Assembly (NCBI RefSeq): GCF_009017415.1
Contig: NC_092405.1
Coordinates: 1,860,001 to 1,924,000 of the forward strand
DNA from: Aspergillus flavus
Taxonomy: Eukaryota > Ascomycota > Eurotiomycetes > Eurotiales > Aspergillaceae
DNA length: 64,000 nt
Direction of reading: 5' to 3'
The notes under the pieces are model-generated. The model made no database searches and was not told the origin of the DNA. It saw only the letters and a program-made list of their open reading frames with translations. A program made the position numbers and the translations under genes. Shown here piece after piece: positions 9,706 to 19,778 of the stretch (within the stretch, counting starts at the first letter, position 1; every line of letters begins with the position of its first letter).

Positions 9706-12700
9706 CCTGGCTTATCCCTAAGCTTACCCCATATTTCTTGCTTTAAGCTACATCATCCTAAGACCCCTGTATGGTCAATGCCGACCTGCATGCCGGTCTA
9801 GTCAATACGGATCCGCTTTATGCGGGTATCGCGGAGAGAAATGCGGGGATAGCTCAATTTTGAGCTGTATTCGAGGTATTTGAATGGGCGAGAGCTTAAT
9901 TAGAGTTATCGATAGTTGAGCCTTCCCCACGTTCAGCATATACGCTGCAGCAGGGGTTATAGATCCTGCCATGTGTTCTTGAACCAGGGGGCGACGGATT
10001 GCATTTTGCGAAGCCAAGAAGTCTATTTTATCCTTCCATGAATGTATGAGTAATTGCTTGCTGTTAGAATAGAACCAGTTTCTTGTCTTAGCAAACAGCA
10101 CATTCGAGATCGGCCCCAAGTGGCGAAAGAAAGAGCGGAATCGAATCGGAATATTCAGAAGGATACATTTGATGGTGGCGAGTTCCCTCAGTCTTTCAGG
10201 GATCTACTATCAAGTGGAGCACCAATAGTTGCATGTTGATTCTCAATACCCAGAAAGGATTTCCATATGGCCGAGAGCTTAATTGTCGGTAGTTCAAGTG
10301 CACGGTTCTCTACCACCTCTTCCCTCATGAGCCTAGATGCTCGATTAAGCCCCTCCGTCCCCGCAACATGCTATGTGAGAAACTCAATTTGAGTCCTCAA
10401 TCATGTAATTCCCGAATGTCCCACCCGCTCGCATCTCGTAACTCGGGTTCGGTTAATGCGGGACCAAGCCGAGGAAGGACGTCACAACTTAGAATCCTTC
10501 AAGATCCCGCCAAACCCTAATCTAAGATACATACTGTCACCTTCGAACGTTTCTACTACACAAACGTTTAAATGTATTCAATACTCACTATTAGGATATT
10601 TGCTGCAATGGGGACAAGGAGCCCCGTAGCCATCAGCAGGATTCAGAGCCATCCTATAGCAGGATTCTCAGTGATAATCGGTCTATCCAGCAACAAGCAG
10701 TACACAGATCGATAATAAGACAATCTATACAGATTATACTAACCATTAAACATGGTTATTTGATCTGAAGCTTAATCTTGTTCTTATTTGTGCAGGTCCC
10801 AAGTCTTATAATCACTTCCGCTCTAGTTTCCGCCGTACCGGGTTCACAGCGGAATGAGAGCGGAATTCAACGGGTCTGCGGTTCAATTTGCGGGTCGGAT
10901 ATAAACTTCGACGAGTGAAGTATGTATACCCCGCTAATTGCTAGCCATCTAGTATTACCAGAAAACGACACATCCCCGTCCCTGGTGGCATTGGCCCTAT
11001 TATAGTTCCAGTATCTCGACAGTACGCCGACTGGCAATGAACTAGGAATTAGTGTGGGGGATGTTTCGCGCGGAGTCGAGGCGAAGATGAATATTGTCGG
11101 AGATTAGCAGTCTCTTGGGCGGGTACAAACTCACATCCAGCCCGTAGCCTAGACTCTTTTCCAACCAGGCTGTTGGACATGCGCATGGACATCTGGAGCG
11201 TTTGTGCGTCCCAGGTGGGAACATAGGATAATCTGGGGGGCCCGCTTTCCCCGAAGCTCTAAATAATATACCAGCCTTGCTGGGCCGCAATTTAACAACC
11301 GAGGAGCCGAGGGTATGCAGTATTGCGATCTTTATGCAGAATATGTGCTATTACCTTCCCATGGGCAAAATATGTCATTCTAACTCACGTCTAGCCTAGT
11401 GTCAGCGTCCATAGTCCTAATCTCAGCCTATAACGGATCCGCTTTTAACTGACGATGGCAGAGTATTAGGACTTGGGACATATATGGTAATGGTAATGGA
11501 CTTTTATCACAAGACTGCTGCCATTATGCCTCTCCCTGCCCCTACCAGGGAGATTCGTGGTCGTACTTGAAGTCTACCAGAAACAAAAGAGATAGACGTT
11601 AGAAAGCGACAGTATCGGTTGCATGCTAGAATGACAATTTTGTGACTTAGTCTATGGTGAAGACATCAGTGAGATGGTGAGCATGGCTGTAGACTGTAGT
11701 TGCTGGATGAGTATAGGAATGCTGAATGAGTAGGAAGCAAACGAAAGCAAGAAAAAGAGGTCCGACCAAGACTACAACGAAGACAGCAAGGTCATGATTG
11801 CGCAGTGTGCGAAACATCGCCAAACATCTTTTAGGTTTGTACTTCGTTAAAACATACGCACACTTCAACGATAACGCAATGAAAACAGGATAATGTAGTT
11901 CATGTTCAAGTGTTGCTTTTTCAACATGGCATATGAGTTTCTACACATACCCTGTCTTTCTACACAACACACCGCTTGATACCGTAGTCCAACTAAGGAT
12001 ATATCATTGTAAGGCAGAGGGTAACACAATTAACATATAAACAGGGCGAGAGAGTTTAGCATCTTGAAAGCCGGTCGATGACAGAAGTCAAAGATAACTA
12101 TATATCATGAATCAATGAGATACGCAAGACATGAATAAAGTCTTAAAAAATCCCGATCGTAGATATCAATAATATATGGAGAATAGTAGAAATAACACCA
12201 GGGGAAGAGGATTCATAAGATATCCATCCGCTCCAGATGACAAGAAGCTAATGTGGAAAGCAAGACTAAGTTTCTAGCTATAAAATAAGCTCAATAAGAT
12301 CAGCCGTAATACAAGCTGTCCAAGCCTAACCAAGGGAACTCATCTAACTAACGGTTCAAGATTCATTTACCTCGAATATAGTGCAGCTATTTAAAGCTCT
12401 ATTGAAGGTTTTGACCATACGTCAGTTCCTCATTATGCTTCGTATAAGCCTAATTTAAGCTTTTCGGACAGATCTTGCCAACGGAAGTTTACGATGATAG
12501 TAGTGAATTTCCCCCTATTCATAATCGAAAAATTCCCAGAGAATAATTCTCTACACCACCATCATGCATGGGCACAGCACCCCGAACATACATGCAGGCT
12601 AGGATACGGTAGAGATAACCCAAATCGGTAATTCCGACCTCGGGATGCCGAGAAAGGAGAACATACCGCGCGATCATGTTCGGGAATAAACGTGGCGTGT

Positions 12701-13288
12701 TAGAATCTTCCCAGTGGGTATTGGATCGTATCCGCTTTCTACACGGTTTTGATCTCTGCTTTTTCTCCGCCTTTACTCCGTATGTTGAGTTTGACCACTC
12801 GGGTATTTCTGAGGGGGAACGTGAATTCGTGGATTAGCGGTCAGAAATTAACCGTCAGCTGGAGGTTGGTCTGAGAGGGCCGAGATTTTATTAGCCTGTG
12901 AAGAATCTTCTCTTAGCTTGGTGCTGGGTTGTTTTTCTTTTTTCTTTGCACCTTTCGGTGGTGTTAATGAAAATCTATGCATATACTAATTTTCGGGTAA
13001 GGCAGGAATCCTGAACCCTGTGCCCTATTTTTGAGAGTCTCATCTACGCGGGTGATCGACACATAATTAATGACGATCCATTCAGTTTGAAGAATGTGTG
13101 CATGTTTGCTTGGGGAAAGTAATATGCATATCCATTAATGGTGGCAGATCTATTAAATACTAGTAAATTCAAAGCAACTTGTCATACCTGTCGTGAAGGA
13201 AAATCTATAACATGGGGATATATCGTGTACTCTAAATGGAAGAAAAGAAAAACAATTTTATGCGAAGGAAGCTGACCCGTAGCAAGTA
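9706..13288. other. 3.6-kb gene desert; part looks like transposon debris
   Basis: No gene can be supported here. From about 9.8 to 10.95 kb, short GC-rich motifs (TGCGGG, CCCGC, CGGGTTCGG) recur in an otherwise AT-rich background, together with small inverted repeats of the type CTCAA-TTGAG near 9851 and 10382. From about 11 to 13.2 kb the sequence is AT-rich with only motif-free small open frames. Promoter-like GC blocks occur at 12.6-12.9 kb without a gene. Confidence 0.4.
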
Positions 13289-15124
13289 TCAAGTGACGTG
13301 CTCCTTTTCCTCCTCCTTTGGGATTCTCACCCAGACAACAGTTACCAGCGCAGCTAGTAACTGGCATGCCAATGCAAACCACCAAATGGCCCGAAGTCCT
13401 GTCAGGCCTACGTCCCCATCTGGACCCTGGTCGACTTTTGCCCCGATCGCGTCGGCAATACTTGTAATGATCGCAGAGGAGAGGTTTTGATTTGTGACCA
13501 ATAGACTGGCTGCACTTCCTTGATAGGATCGAGGAACATTGCTCGTGATGAAGATGGAGGCAGCGGCGAAAGCCATATCCGGTCCGAACGTTACGAGGGC
13601 TATGCCGGGAAAAGACAAGGCCCAGTAGATCGTATTTGGAGTTTGCGGAAGGAAGAATGCCGGTCCGAGGGTGAATGCAAACATGGAGACGATATAGATG
13701 TAATGACCGGGAACTAGATGCAGAATGCGACTGACGATGAAAGTCGCGATGATGCCGACAACCGCATTCGGGATGTGGTACAGTGCCACCGCAATAGGTG
13801 TCGCATGCTGGATTCTCAACCAAAACTGAATTGCATAGAACTGCCATGCCCCGAAAAATGAACCGAATCCTAGAAAGTAGGCCACCATGAGAGGTGTAAA
13901 GCCTTTCGTCCGCCATAGCCGACTGGGAATCAATGGCCGTGCCACGTATCGTTCCGCGACGAACAGACAAATAAGAAAAACGATGCCTAGCGCCACTAAC
14001 ACGCACGTATATACCGACCATTTGGTAACTGAGCCTTGGGTCAAACCAAATAGGAGACAGACACAGCCCGCAATGGCAAACAGGGCTCCAATATAATCGA
14101 ACTGACGTAGAGTGGGTGCTTCTGTGCCTTCCACGTCGGCAACTGGACGAAGAGGAGGAATCGAGAAGAAGGCAGCGACAGCGCACAAGCCAGTGATAAT
14201 GGCATTCACACCGAATATCCAGGGAAGGTTTCCGTGGAGAAGACCACCTTCAATGGCCCCCAAGCTGAATCCTAACGGAGCCGTGGCGCTGATAGCAGCA
14301 AAGACGCGATTCTTGCGGATGCCAGGGCTATAGAGGCGCCCAAGAACGCTCATTGAGCCAGAAACCAGAACACCAATAGCAAGTCCTTGCATTGCTCTTA
14401 CAACGAAAAATAAAACCTCTCGTGACGGATCAAGAGAAAAAGCACCAACAACGTTCCAGATAGTAAGCCATGCAAATGCGCCCACGATGGCTCGACGAGG
14501 TGGAGTCAAGTCCAATAGAGAGCCTGACACAACAACAGACACCCCGTTTGAGCAAGCGTAGGCCCCTACGAGCCATGGGAGCGAGGTACTTCCAATTCCC
14601 AGAGCTTTCTTCAGCTCCAGTTGAACGACCAACATGTTTCCAAGCAAGAACGAAAAGAGCATTAGACCTGCCGAGCAGACAAGGACGAGTACAATTTCTG
14701 CTGTAAAGCTTGGTATTTCGGGAGGACGTCCTTGCGATGGCTTTGGGGGTGGCGATGCCGATTCATCTGCCATATTACGGCCAGGGATGGCGGATGGTCT
14801 CCGGTTATGCAACCCATCAATGGCTGCTGCTCGACCTCTCTTCTCGCCCAATTCATACTCATCTCCACTCTCAGCCGCCTGGGTAATCGTCGTTGGTAGC
14901 TTTTTCAGCAGATCCTCGTTATTGACAGGCTTGGGTCCCAGGAGAGGATCTGGCGTCTGCGCGCCCGTGGCAGGAGTCGAGGCCGTTCTGTTATGAAATG
15001 AGAACGAGGACCTAGTAGACAGCGGAGCGGAATCGAAGCCATCGTTGTGAATGGTGGGGACCGTTGGGGCATTTACATCGTCAACCGTGGTCGAGTTAGG
15101 TTCTTGATGTTGCCCTGGTTGCAT
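13289..15124 (-). CDS. Major facilitator superfamily transporter (DHA2/14-spanner-like)
   Basis: Single exon of 611 residues. The open frame extends upstream only through a non-ATG start; the first ATG is at 15124. A hydrophilic Pro/Ser/Thr-rich cytosolic N-terminus of about 150 residues precedes the membrane domain. Hydrophobic segments follow in a pattern fitting 12-14 helices, for example LVLVCSAGLMLFSFLLGN (helix 1) and VALGIVFLICLFVAERYVAR in the second half. Phrases such as LPWLVGAYACSNG and LDLTPPRRAIVGAF match helix 2 and the A-loop of drug:H+ antiporter-2 type proteins related to yeast Atr1. Members export drugs, boron, amino acids or siderophore-like compounds; the substrate here is unknown. 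The protein ends with a short acidic/basic tail. A perfect hairpin at 15442-15476 lies in its promoter. Confidence 0.9.
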   Translation of the reverse strand: MQPGQHQEPNSTTVDDVNAPTVPTIHNDGFDSAPLSTRSSFSFHNRTASTPATGAQTPDPLLGPKPVNNEDLLKKLPTTITQAAESGDEYELGEKRGRAAAIDGLHNRRPSAIPGRNMADESASPPPKPSQGRPPEIPSFTAEIVLVLVCSAGLMLFSFLLGNMLVVQLELKKALGIGSTSLPWLVGAYACSNGVSVVVSGSLLDLTPPRRAIVGAFAWLTIWNVVGAFSLDPSREVLFFVVRAMQGLAIGVLVSGSMSVLGRLYSPGIRKNRVFAAISATAPLGFSLGAIEGGLLHGNLPWIFGVNAIITGLCAVAAFFSIPPLRPVADVEGTEAPTLRQFDYIGALFAIAGCVCLLFGLTQGSVTKWSVYTCVLVALGIVFLICLFVAERYVARPLIPSRLWRTKGFTPLMVAYFLGFGSFFGAWQFYAIQFWLRIQHATPIAVALYHIPNAVVGIIATFIVSRILHLVPGHYIYIVSMFAFTLGPAFFLPQTPNTIYWALSFPGIALVTFGPDMAFAAASIFITSNVPRSYQGSAASLLVTNQNLSSAIITSIADAIGAKVDQGPDGDVGLTGLRAIWWFALACQLLAALVTVVWVRIPKEEEKEHVT

Positions 15125-16179
15125 CTTAACAGCTACACCTCCGCGAGGTGGATGTCTATGGTGACTCGGTTTGCCTTTTATTCTTTTTTCCAAGTAATGT
15201 CCGGTAGAAAAGAAATTAACTAGCGATCTAAATAACAAGGACTGAGACAATCAGCTTTCCCTTGTGCAGTATAAGAATTTTCCGACAAGCTACAAAGTAT
15301 CGCCACTGTAGCTGAGCGATGATGGGCTATATATGTTTTATCGGAAACCAGAATCCAGGGCATATGATAAAGCACCACAAGGTGTCGTGGCAAAGGTATA
15401 GGAGGATCCACAACTTGATAAGATTTTGAAGATTTTTGCACGGCGCGGTGGATCATCGGCCCTGATCCACCGCGCCCTTACTGAGGGCTTGCGCGTATAG
15501 CATTTGCCCGACTTCGAGGGTAGGTGGGTCGGTCGATCCATTCAAAATCATGGCGTGAATCACGTCAACTGTGAATTCCGAAGACTTGTCCAAACACACC
15601 GTTTGGCCTAGACTATGGAATTTGACAACGCAGCTGAGCGGTCAGATACGGAGGATGTTAATAGAGATCTTGACTCGTAGCTGGGTGGGCATTGCCGGAA
15701 TAGGCAGTAACCCTATCGCTTAGTCGACTTTGATATCATCCGGCGGGGCCTTGGGCACCATCAGCCCTGGCTAAATCGAATTTTGCCATTCAAATTATCC
15801 GATGACATTATACTGTTTCTAACTTCCAGAAGACTATTCATCACTGGCCTTTTTGTATAGCCCTCGACCTACTTGTCAAACTTCGAATATGAAACATGAT
15901 TTGGAATTTGAGTGGTTGGGTTTGCTGCATAACAGACGATCATCGACATCCTACATATGCAACCACTGACGATCATCTGCCCCTTAAATACACACTGCAC
16001 ATGAAAGCAAGTTATCCGACATGGTTTCATTCTTGCTTCATGAACGCGTACGCTGCTCACCAAAACAACGGTTCAGCAGGGTTCAAAAGTACCACTGGCC
16101 ATCCCCGTCATCCGCTTCTCCTTATTATTTGAATATCCCTGATATTCTAAGGTTTCGCCTCCGCTCTTTCATGTCATTT
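15125..16179. other. Intergenic region (MFS promoter and phosphoketolase 3' end)
   Basis: About 1.05 kb between two minus-strand genes. It contains the palindrome at 15442-15476. Small open frames near 15.9-16.2 kb on both strands show no motif. Confidence 0.5.
15442..15476. repeat. Perfect inverted repeat, 14-bp arms, 7-nt loop
   Basis: GGCGCGGTGGATCA at 15442-15455 is followed by TCGGCCC and by the exact reverse complement at 15463-15476. It is GC-rich in an AT-leaning region and lies 318 bp upstream of the MFS ATG. It could be a dimeric regulator site, a hairpin in a transcript or a relic of mobile DNA. Confidence 0.9.
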
Positions 16180-18612
16180 TCATGCCTTCTTAGGGTATTT
16201 CCAGTTTCGGATATATTCCGCATCTAAACCATTGTCATATGCCTCTTGCTTAGCGGCTAGTTGCTGATTGATCAACTTTTCTCGGACATGGGACGCCGTG
16301 TTGCCGAGAGATCCTACACGGTCGATGGCATCGATAGCAAGACTGTATCGGTCGGTTTGATTCCTAACGGCTAGCTCGAACGGAGTATCGATATTCCCCT
16401 TTTCTCTGTACCCCCTCACATGCAAGTTATGTTGTCCGGGGCGCTTGTAGGTCAGACGGTGGATAAGCCAAGGGTACGAATGGAAGTTGAAGATGATCGG
16501 CTTATCGTCGGTAAACACAGCCTTCCATTGTCGGTCGGGCATGCCATGTGGATGGTCTTTCTCGTTGATGAGTCGGAATAAGTCGACGACGTTGACAAAT
16601 CTGACCTTGAGTTGGGGAAGATGTTCGTTTAACAACGCCGTTGCGGCGAGAGCCTCGTGGGTGGGCACATCACCACATGCAGCCATCACAACATCGGGCT
16701 CTTGACCTTGATCATTACTAGCCCAGTCCCATATTCCGAGACCTTTGGTGCAATGTTCAATGGCTTCATCCATACTGAGAAATTGGATGTGTTCTTGCTT
16801 GTCAGCAACGACCACGTTGACGTAGTTGACGCTACGGAAACAGTGGTCCATGACTGAGAGGAGCGTGTTCCCGTCAGGTGGCAGATAGATTCGAACCACC
16901 TCCGGGCTCTTGTTTGCAACAACATCCAAGAAACCAGGATCCTGATGGGTGAAGCCATTGTGGTCTTGTCTCCAGACGGTCGCGGTCAGAAGAATATTGA
17001 GAGAGGCAACCTTTGCACGCCATTCCACTTCTAAGCACTTTTCAATCCATTTGCAGTGCTGATTAACCATCGAATCGATGACGTGGATGAAAGGCTCGTA
17101 GCTGTTTAGTATACCATGGCGACCGGAGAGCACGTAGCCTTCCAGCCAGCCTTCGCAGGTATGTTCACTAAGCATCTCCATTACCCGACCTTCAAAGGCT
17201 AGGTTTCCTCCATCTTTATCCTCTTCGAAGTAGTCACCCAGCCAAACCTTCTTGCCGGCTTTGTAGATCTCTGCAAGCTTGTTTGACTCTGTTTCGTCCG
17301 GACCAAATACACGGAAGGTGGTCATGTTTTCTTTGACCACATCCCTCAAGAACTTCGACATATTTGTCATGCTCCCGCGTACAGAGACGCCGGGGTCAAT
17401 ATCCTTGAGAGCATAGTCCCGGAAGTCCGGCAGCTGGAGAGGCCTGCGAAGAATACCGCCATTGCCGACGGGGTTGGCACTCATACGAGAATTGCCTGAG
17501 GGCGCGAGCGCTTTTAACTCTTCAACGAGCTTGCCATTTTTGTCGAAGAGCTCCTCCGGCTTGTAACTCTTCATCCACGTCTCAAGTAGCTTCAGATGGG
17601 CAGGGTTCGTCAGGACATCAGTGATCGGGATCTGATGAGAACGCCAAAAGCCCTCGAGCAGCTTTCCGTCAATCTCTCTTGGAGCAGACCAACCTTTGGG
17701 ACTCCGAAGAACGATCATGGGCCAGCGGGGTCGGAATGGTTTGTTTGACTCCCTTGCCTGCTTTTGAATCTTTTTGATCTCCACAATACAGTGTTCCAAT
17801 GTAGCTGCCATCGCTTGATGCATGCTTTCTCGATCATTGCCTTCCACGAAATATGGCGTCCACCCATAACCAACGAACAACGCTTTCAGCTCTTCGTGGC
17901 TGATGCGAGCAAGGACGGTCGGGTTATTGATCTTGTATCCATTCAGGTGGAGGACAGGGAGAACGGCTCCGTCGGTACAAGGGTTGAGGAATTTAGTGCT
18001 ATGCCAACTAGTCGCAAGTGGTCCGGTTTCCGACTCTCCATCCCCGACCATCGTCAATGTAATAAGGTTGGGATGGTCAAAGACACTTCCAAATGCATGA
18101 GAAATCGAATATCCCAATTCACCACCCTCGTGAATAGATCCCGGCGTCTCCGGGGTCGCATGCGAACCAATGCCTCCTGGAAATGAGAATTGCTTAAAGA
18201 ACCTCTGCAAGCCCTTCTCATCTTCGGACTTGTCCGGATACACTTCGGAGTAGACGCCCTCTAGATATGACTGCGAGAGAACAGCCGGGGCGCCATGACC
18301 AGGACCGGAAACGAAGAGGACATCCAAATCATACTTTTTGATAAGACGGTTCATATGAAGCCAGGTAAAGGACTGACCGGCATCCGAACCCCAGTGGCCG
18401 AGTAGGCGAGCTTTGAGGTGTTCGACCTTTAGGGGCTCTTTAAGCAGGACATTGTCTCGCATATAGAGCATACCCAAGCATAGATACATACTTGCTCGGA
18501 AGTATGCGTCCATTTTGCGGACCTCATCTGCATCCAGGGGCTGCCCCTTGATGGTGGAGCGAGTAGCTCCATAGGCGCTGATATTGTCATCAGATTCGCT
18601 GCTGGGCGCCAT
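16180..18612 (-). CDS. D-xylulose-5-phosphate/fructose-6-phosphate phosphoketolase
   Basis: Single exon of 810 residues starting at the first ATG (18612), which is the usual length for the XFP family. The enzyme uses thiamine diphosphate and Mg2+ to split xylulose-5-phosphate or fructose-6-phosphate with phosphate, giving acetyl phosphate plus glyceraldehyde-3-phosphate or erythrose-4-phosphate. In fungi the acetyl phosphate can go to acetate through acetate kinase. Family motifs seen are LGHWGSDAGQSF near residue 70, VSGPGHGAPAVLSQSYLEG near 105, FPGGIGSHATPETPGSIHEGG and the diphosphate-binding GDGESETGPLATSWH near 195. The C-terminal XFP domain includes WRQDHNGFTHQDPGF. No targeting signal is seen, so the protein is expected to be cytosolic. 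The acetate-type transporter at 8558-9619 lies about 6.6 kb away, with the MFS gene between. Paired CGG-N10-CCG sites lie upstream. Confidence 0.97.
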   Translation of the reverse strand: MAPSSESDDNISAYGATRSTIKGQPLDADEVRKMDAYFRASMYLCLGMLYMRDNVLLKEPLKVEHLKARLLGHWGSDAGQSFTWLHMNRLIKKYDLDVLFVSGPGHGAPAVLSQSYLEGVYSEVYPDKSEDEKGLQRFFKQFSFPGGIGSHATPETPGSIHEGGELGYSISHAFGSVFDHPNLITLTMVGDGESETGPLATSWHSTKFLNPCTDGAVLPVLHLNGYKINNPTVLARISHEELKALFVGYGWTPYFVEGNDRESMHQAMAATLEHCIVEIKKIQKQARESNKPFRPRWPMIVLRSPKGWSAPREIDGKLLEGFWRSHQIPITDVLTNPAHLKLLETWMKSYKPEELFDKNGKLVEELKALAPSGNSRMSANPVGNGGILRRPLQLPDFRDYALKDIDPGVSVRGSMTNMSKFLRDVVKENMTTFRVFGPDETESNKLAEIYKAGKKVWLGDYFEEDKDGGNLAFEGRVMEMLSEHTCEGWLEGYVLSGRHGILNSYEPFIHVIDSMVNQHCKWIEKCLEVEWRAKVASLNILLTATVWRQDHNGFTHQDPGFLDVVANKSPEVVRIYLPPDGNTLLSVMDHCFRSVNYVNVVVADKQEHIQFLSMDEAIEHCTKGLGIWDWASNDQGQEPDVVMAACGDVPTHEALAATALLNEHLPQLKVRFVNVVDLFRLINEKDHPHGMPDRQWKAVFTDDKPIIFNFHSYPWLIHRLTYKRPGQHNLHVRGYREKGNIDTPFELAVRNQTDRYSLAIDAIDRVGSLGNTASHVREKLINQQLAAKQEAYDNGLDAEYIRNWKYPKKA

Positions 18613-19067
18613 TCTCAAGTATGACAAAGTTACTAGACTGGAATGTGCGTTGACGATTGGATTAAATTAGGCAATAGTAATATATCATAAGCTACTAATC
18701 GACTTCGAGGGCTGGAGAAGTCAATCCTCCAAAGGTGCTCCTAGTATGAACTCCGAATTAGATCTGGATTGATAGCTCATCTATTTAAATCATGACAGGT
18801 AAGAAATTAGCTGATGAGGGTACCCTGACGTAGCCTCCTACCTTTTGTTGCGTGGTTTCGGAAGCTCGAGGATATGGGGCGGAGTCGATGACGTCCAGCT
18901 TACCATCCGGAAAGCTTCCAGACCCAATCCAGAACCATGGACAACAAATAAACCTGCTTTTCACATAGAGCCTTAATATAGAGTAGGGCTTTTTTATTTT
19001 ACTGTCAAGCTCTAAAAGAGCTGATAAAGCATCTGGAGATATACTAATAGATATCCGACAGTCAGCC

Positions 19068-19083
19068 CGGGTAACTGTACCCG
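19068..19083. promoter_or_regulatory. CGG-N10-CCG site 1
   Basis: CGGGTAACTGTACCCG is an inverted CGG triplet pair with a 10-nt spacer and symmetric GTA/TAC inner bases. This is the spacing bound by Zn2Cys6 regulators of the Put3 type. It lies about 455 bp upstream of the phosphoketolase ATG. Confidence 0.55.
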
Positions 19084-19625
19084 AGATCCATTATCCGCAA
19101 CAGTCTCAAGCGATCACCGTCTTTAAATATCAATCGATCTCCCCTAGTGAAAACAAGTGTTCGCCTTAAAGATATACATCACCCGAAGATCTAGCCGCCG
19201 CCTACCATGCCCTAACCAAAATGTCCGGTCGAAAGAGACAAATGACGTTCTATGCATACTACGCTAGGGGGCTGCCCTTTGCTTCCCGACACGATATACG
19301 GCTTCATCTGTGAACGCATCCCATTTCAAATTCGCACCTCAACTGAACTGTCGCTCATATATGTCGGTGCTGGATTCTCATACGGATTTTTAAACGACAG
19401 CAACAATTTCACAATTGCCATTTGGCCTGGAAATTGCATTGTTAGAGTCCTGGCTTGAGCGGCGAGTGAATTGGGATGGCGAACACCTCAAACATTATTT
19501 GTGCTCATATACTAAAATACTGTTCTGATCAACTACAATTCTACAACCACGCGAGCGGATCTTTAAGAATAATACATGTTTCTACTATGCGTATGATTTC
19601 TGCCATTTCTACCTGCATGGGTGGA

Positions 19626-19647
19626 ACTCGGGTACATGTACCCGAGT
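19626..19647. promoter_or_regulatory. CGG-N10-CCG site 2, 22-bp perfect palindrome
   Basis: The core CGGGTACATGTACCCG (19629-19644) has the same half-sites and spacing as site 1. Symmetry extends to a perfect 22-bp palindrome. It lies about 130 bp before the TatD ATG, at a typical activator or repressor distance. Confidence 0.6.
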
Positions 19648-19778
19648 CGGAAAAAATTATCTCGTCGCTGGAAGGGAAGAGTATATATGGCATGTACAGA
19701 CCGAATCAGGGCGATAATCATTTATTTCTCTAATATAGCTTCAGACAATTCTCTCAATATCAGCCAACTTATCAATTG

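Larger units (their letters stand above)
18613..19778. other. Divergent promoter region of phosphoketolase and TatD
   Basis: About 1.17 kb shared upstream region. It holds the two CGG-N10-CCG sites listed separately. A 31-codon open frame starting near 19221 has a good start context but no recognisable product. Confidence 0.6.

Noticed and set aside
11042..11290. 82-codon minus-strand open frame in the 9.7-13.3 kb desert
   Set aside because: No motif, no intron structure and no similarity that I recognise.
13182..14186. 334-codon open frame on the minus strand inside the MFS gene
   Set aside because: It is another frame of the MFS coding sequence; the translation is Arg/Ser/His-rich without motifs.
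19221..19316. Short 31-codon open frame with good start context in the phosphoketolase/TatD promoter
   Set aside because: No recognisable product and no splice continuation that extends it; too short to support as a gene.
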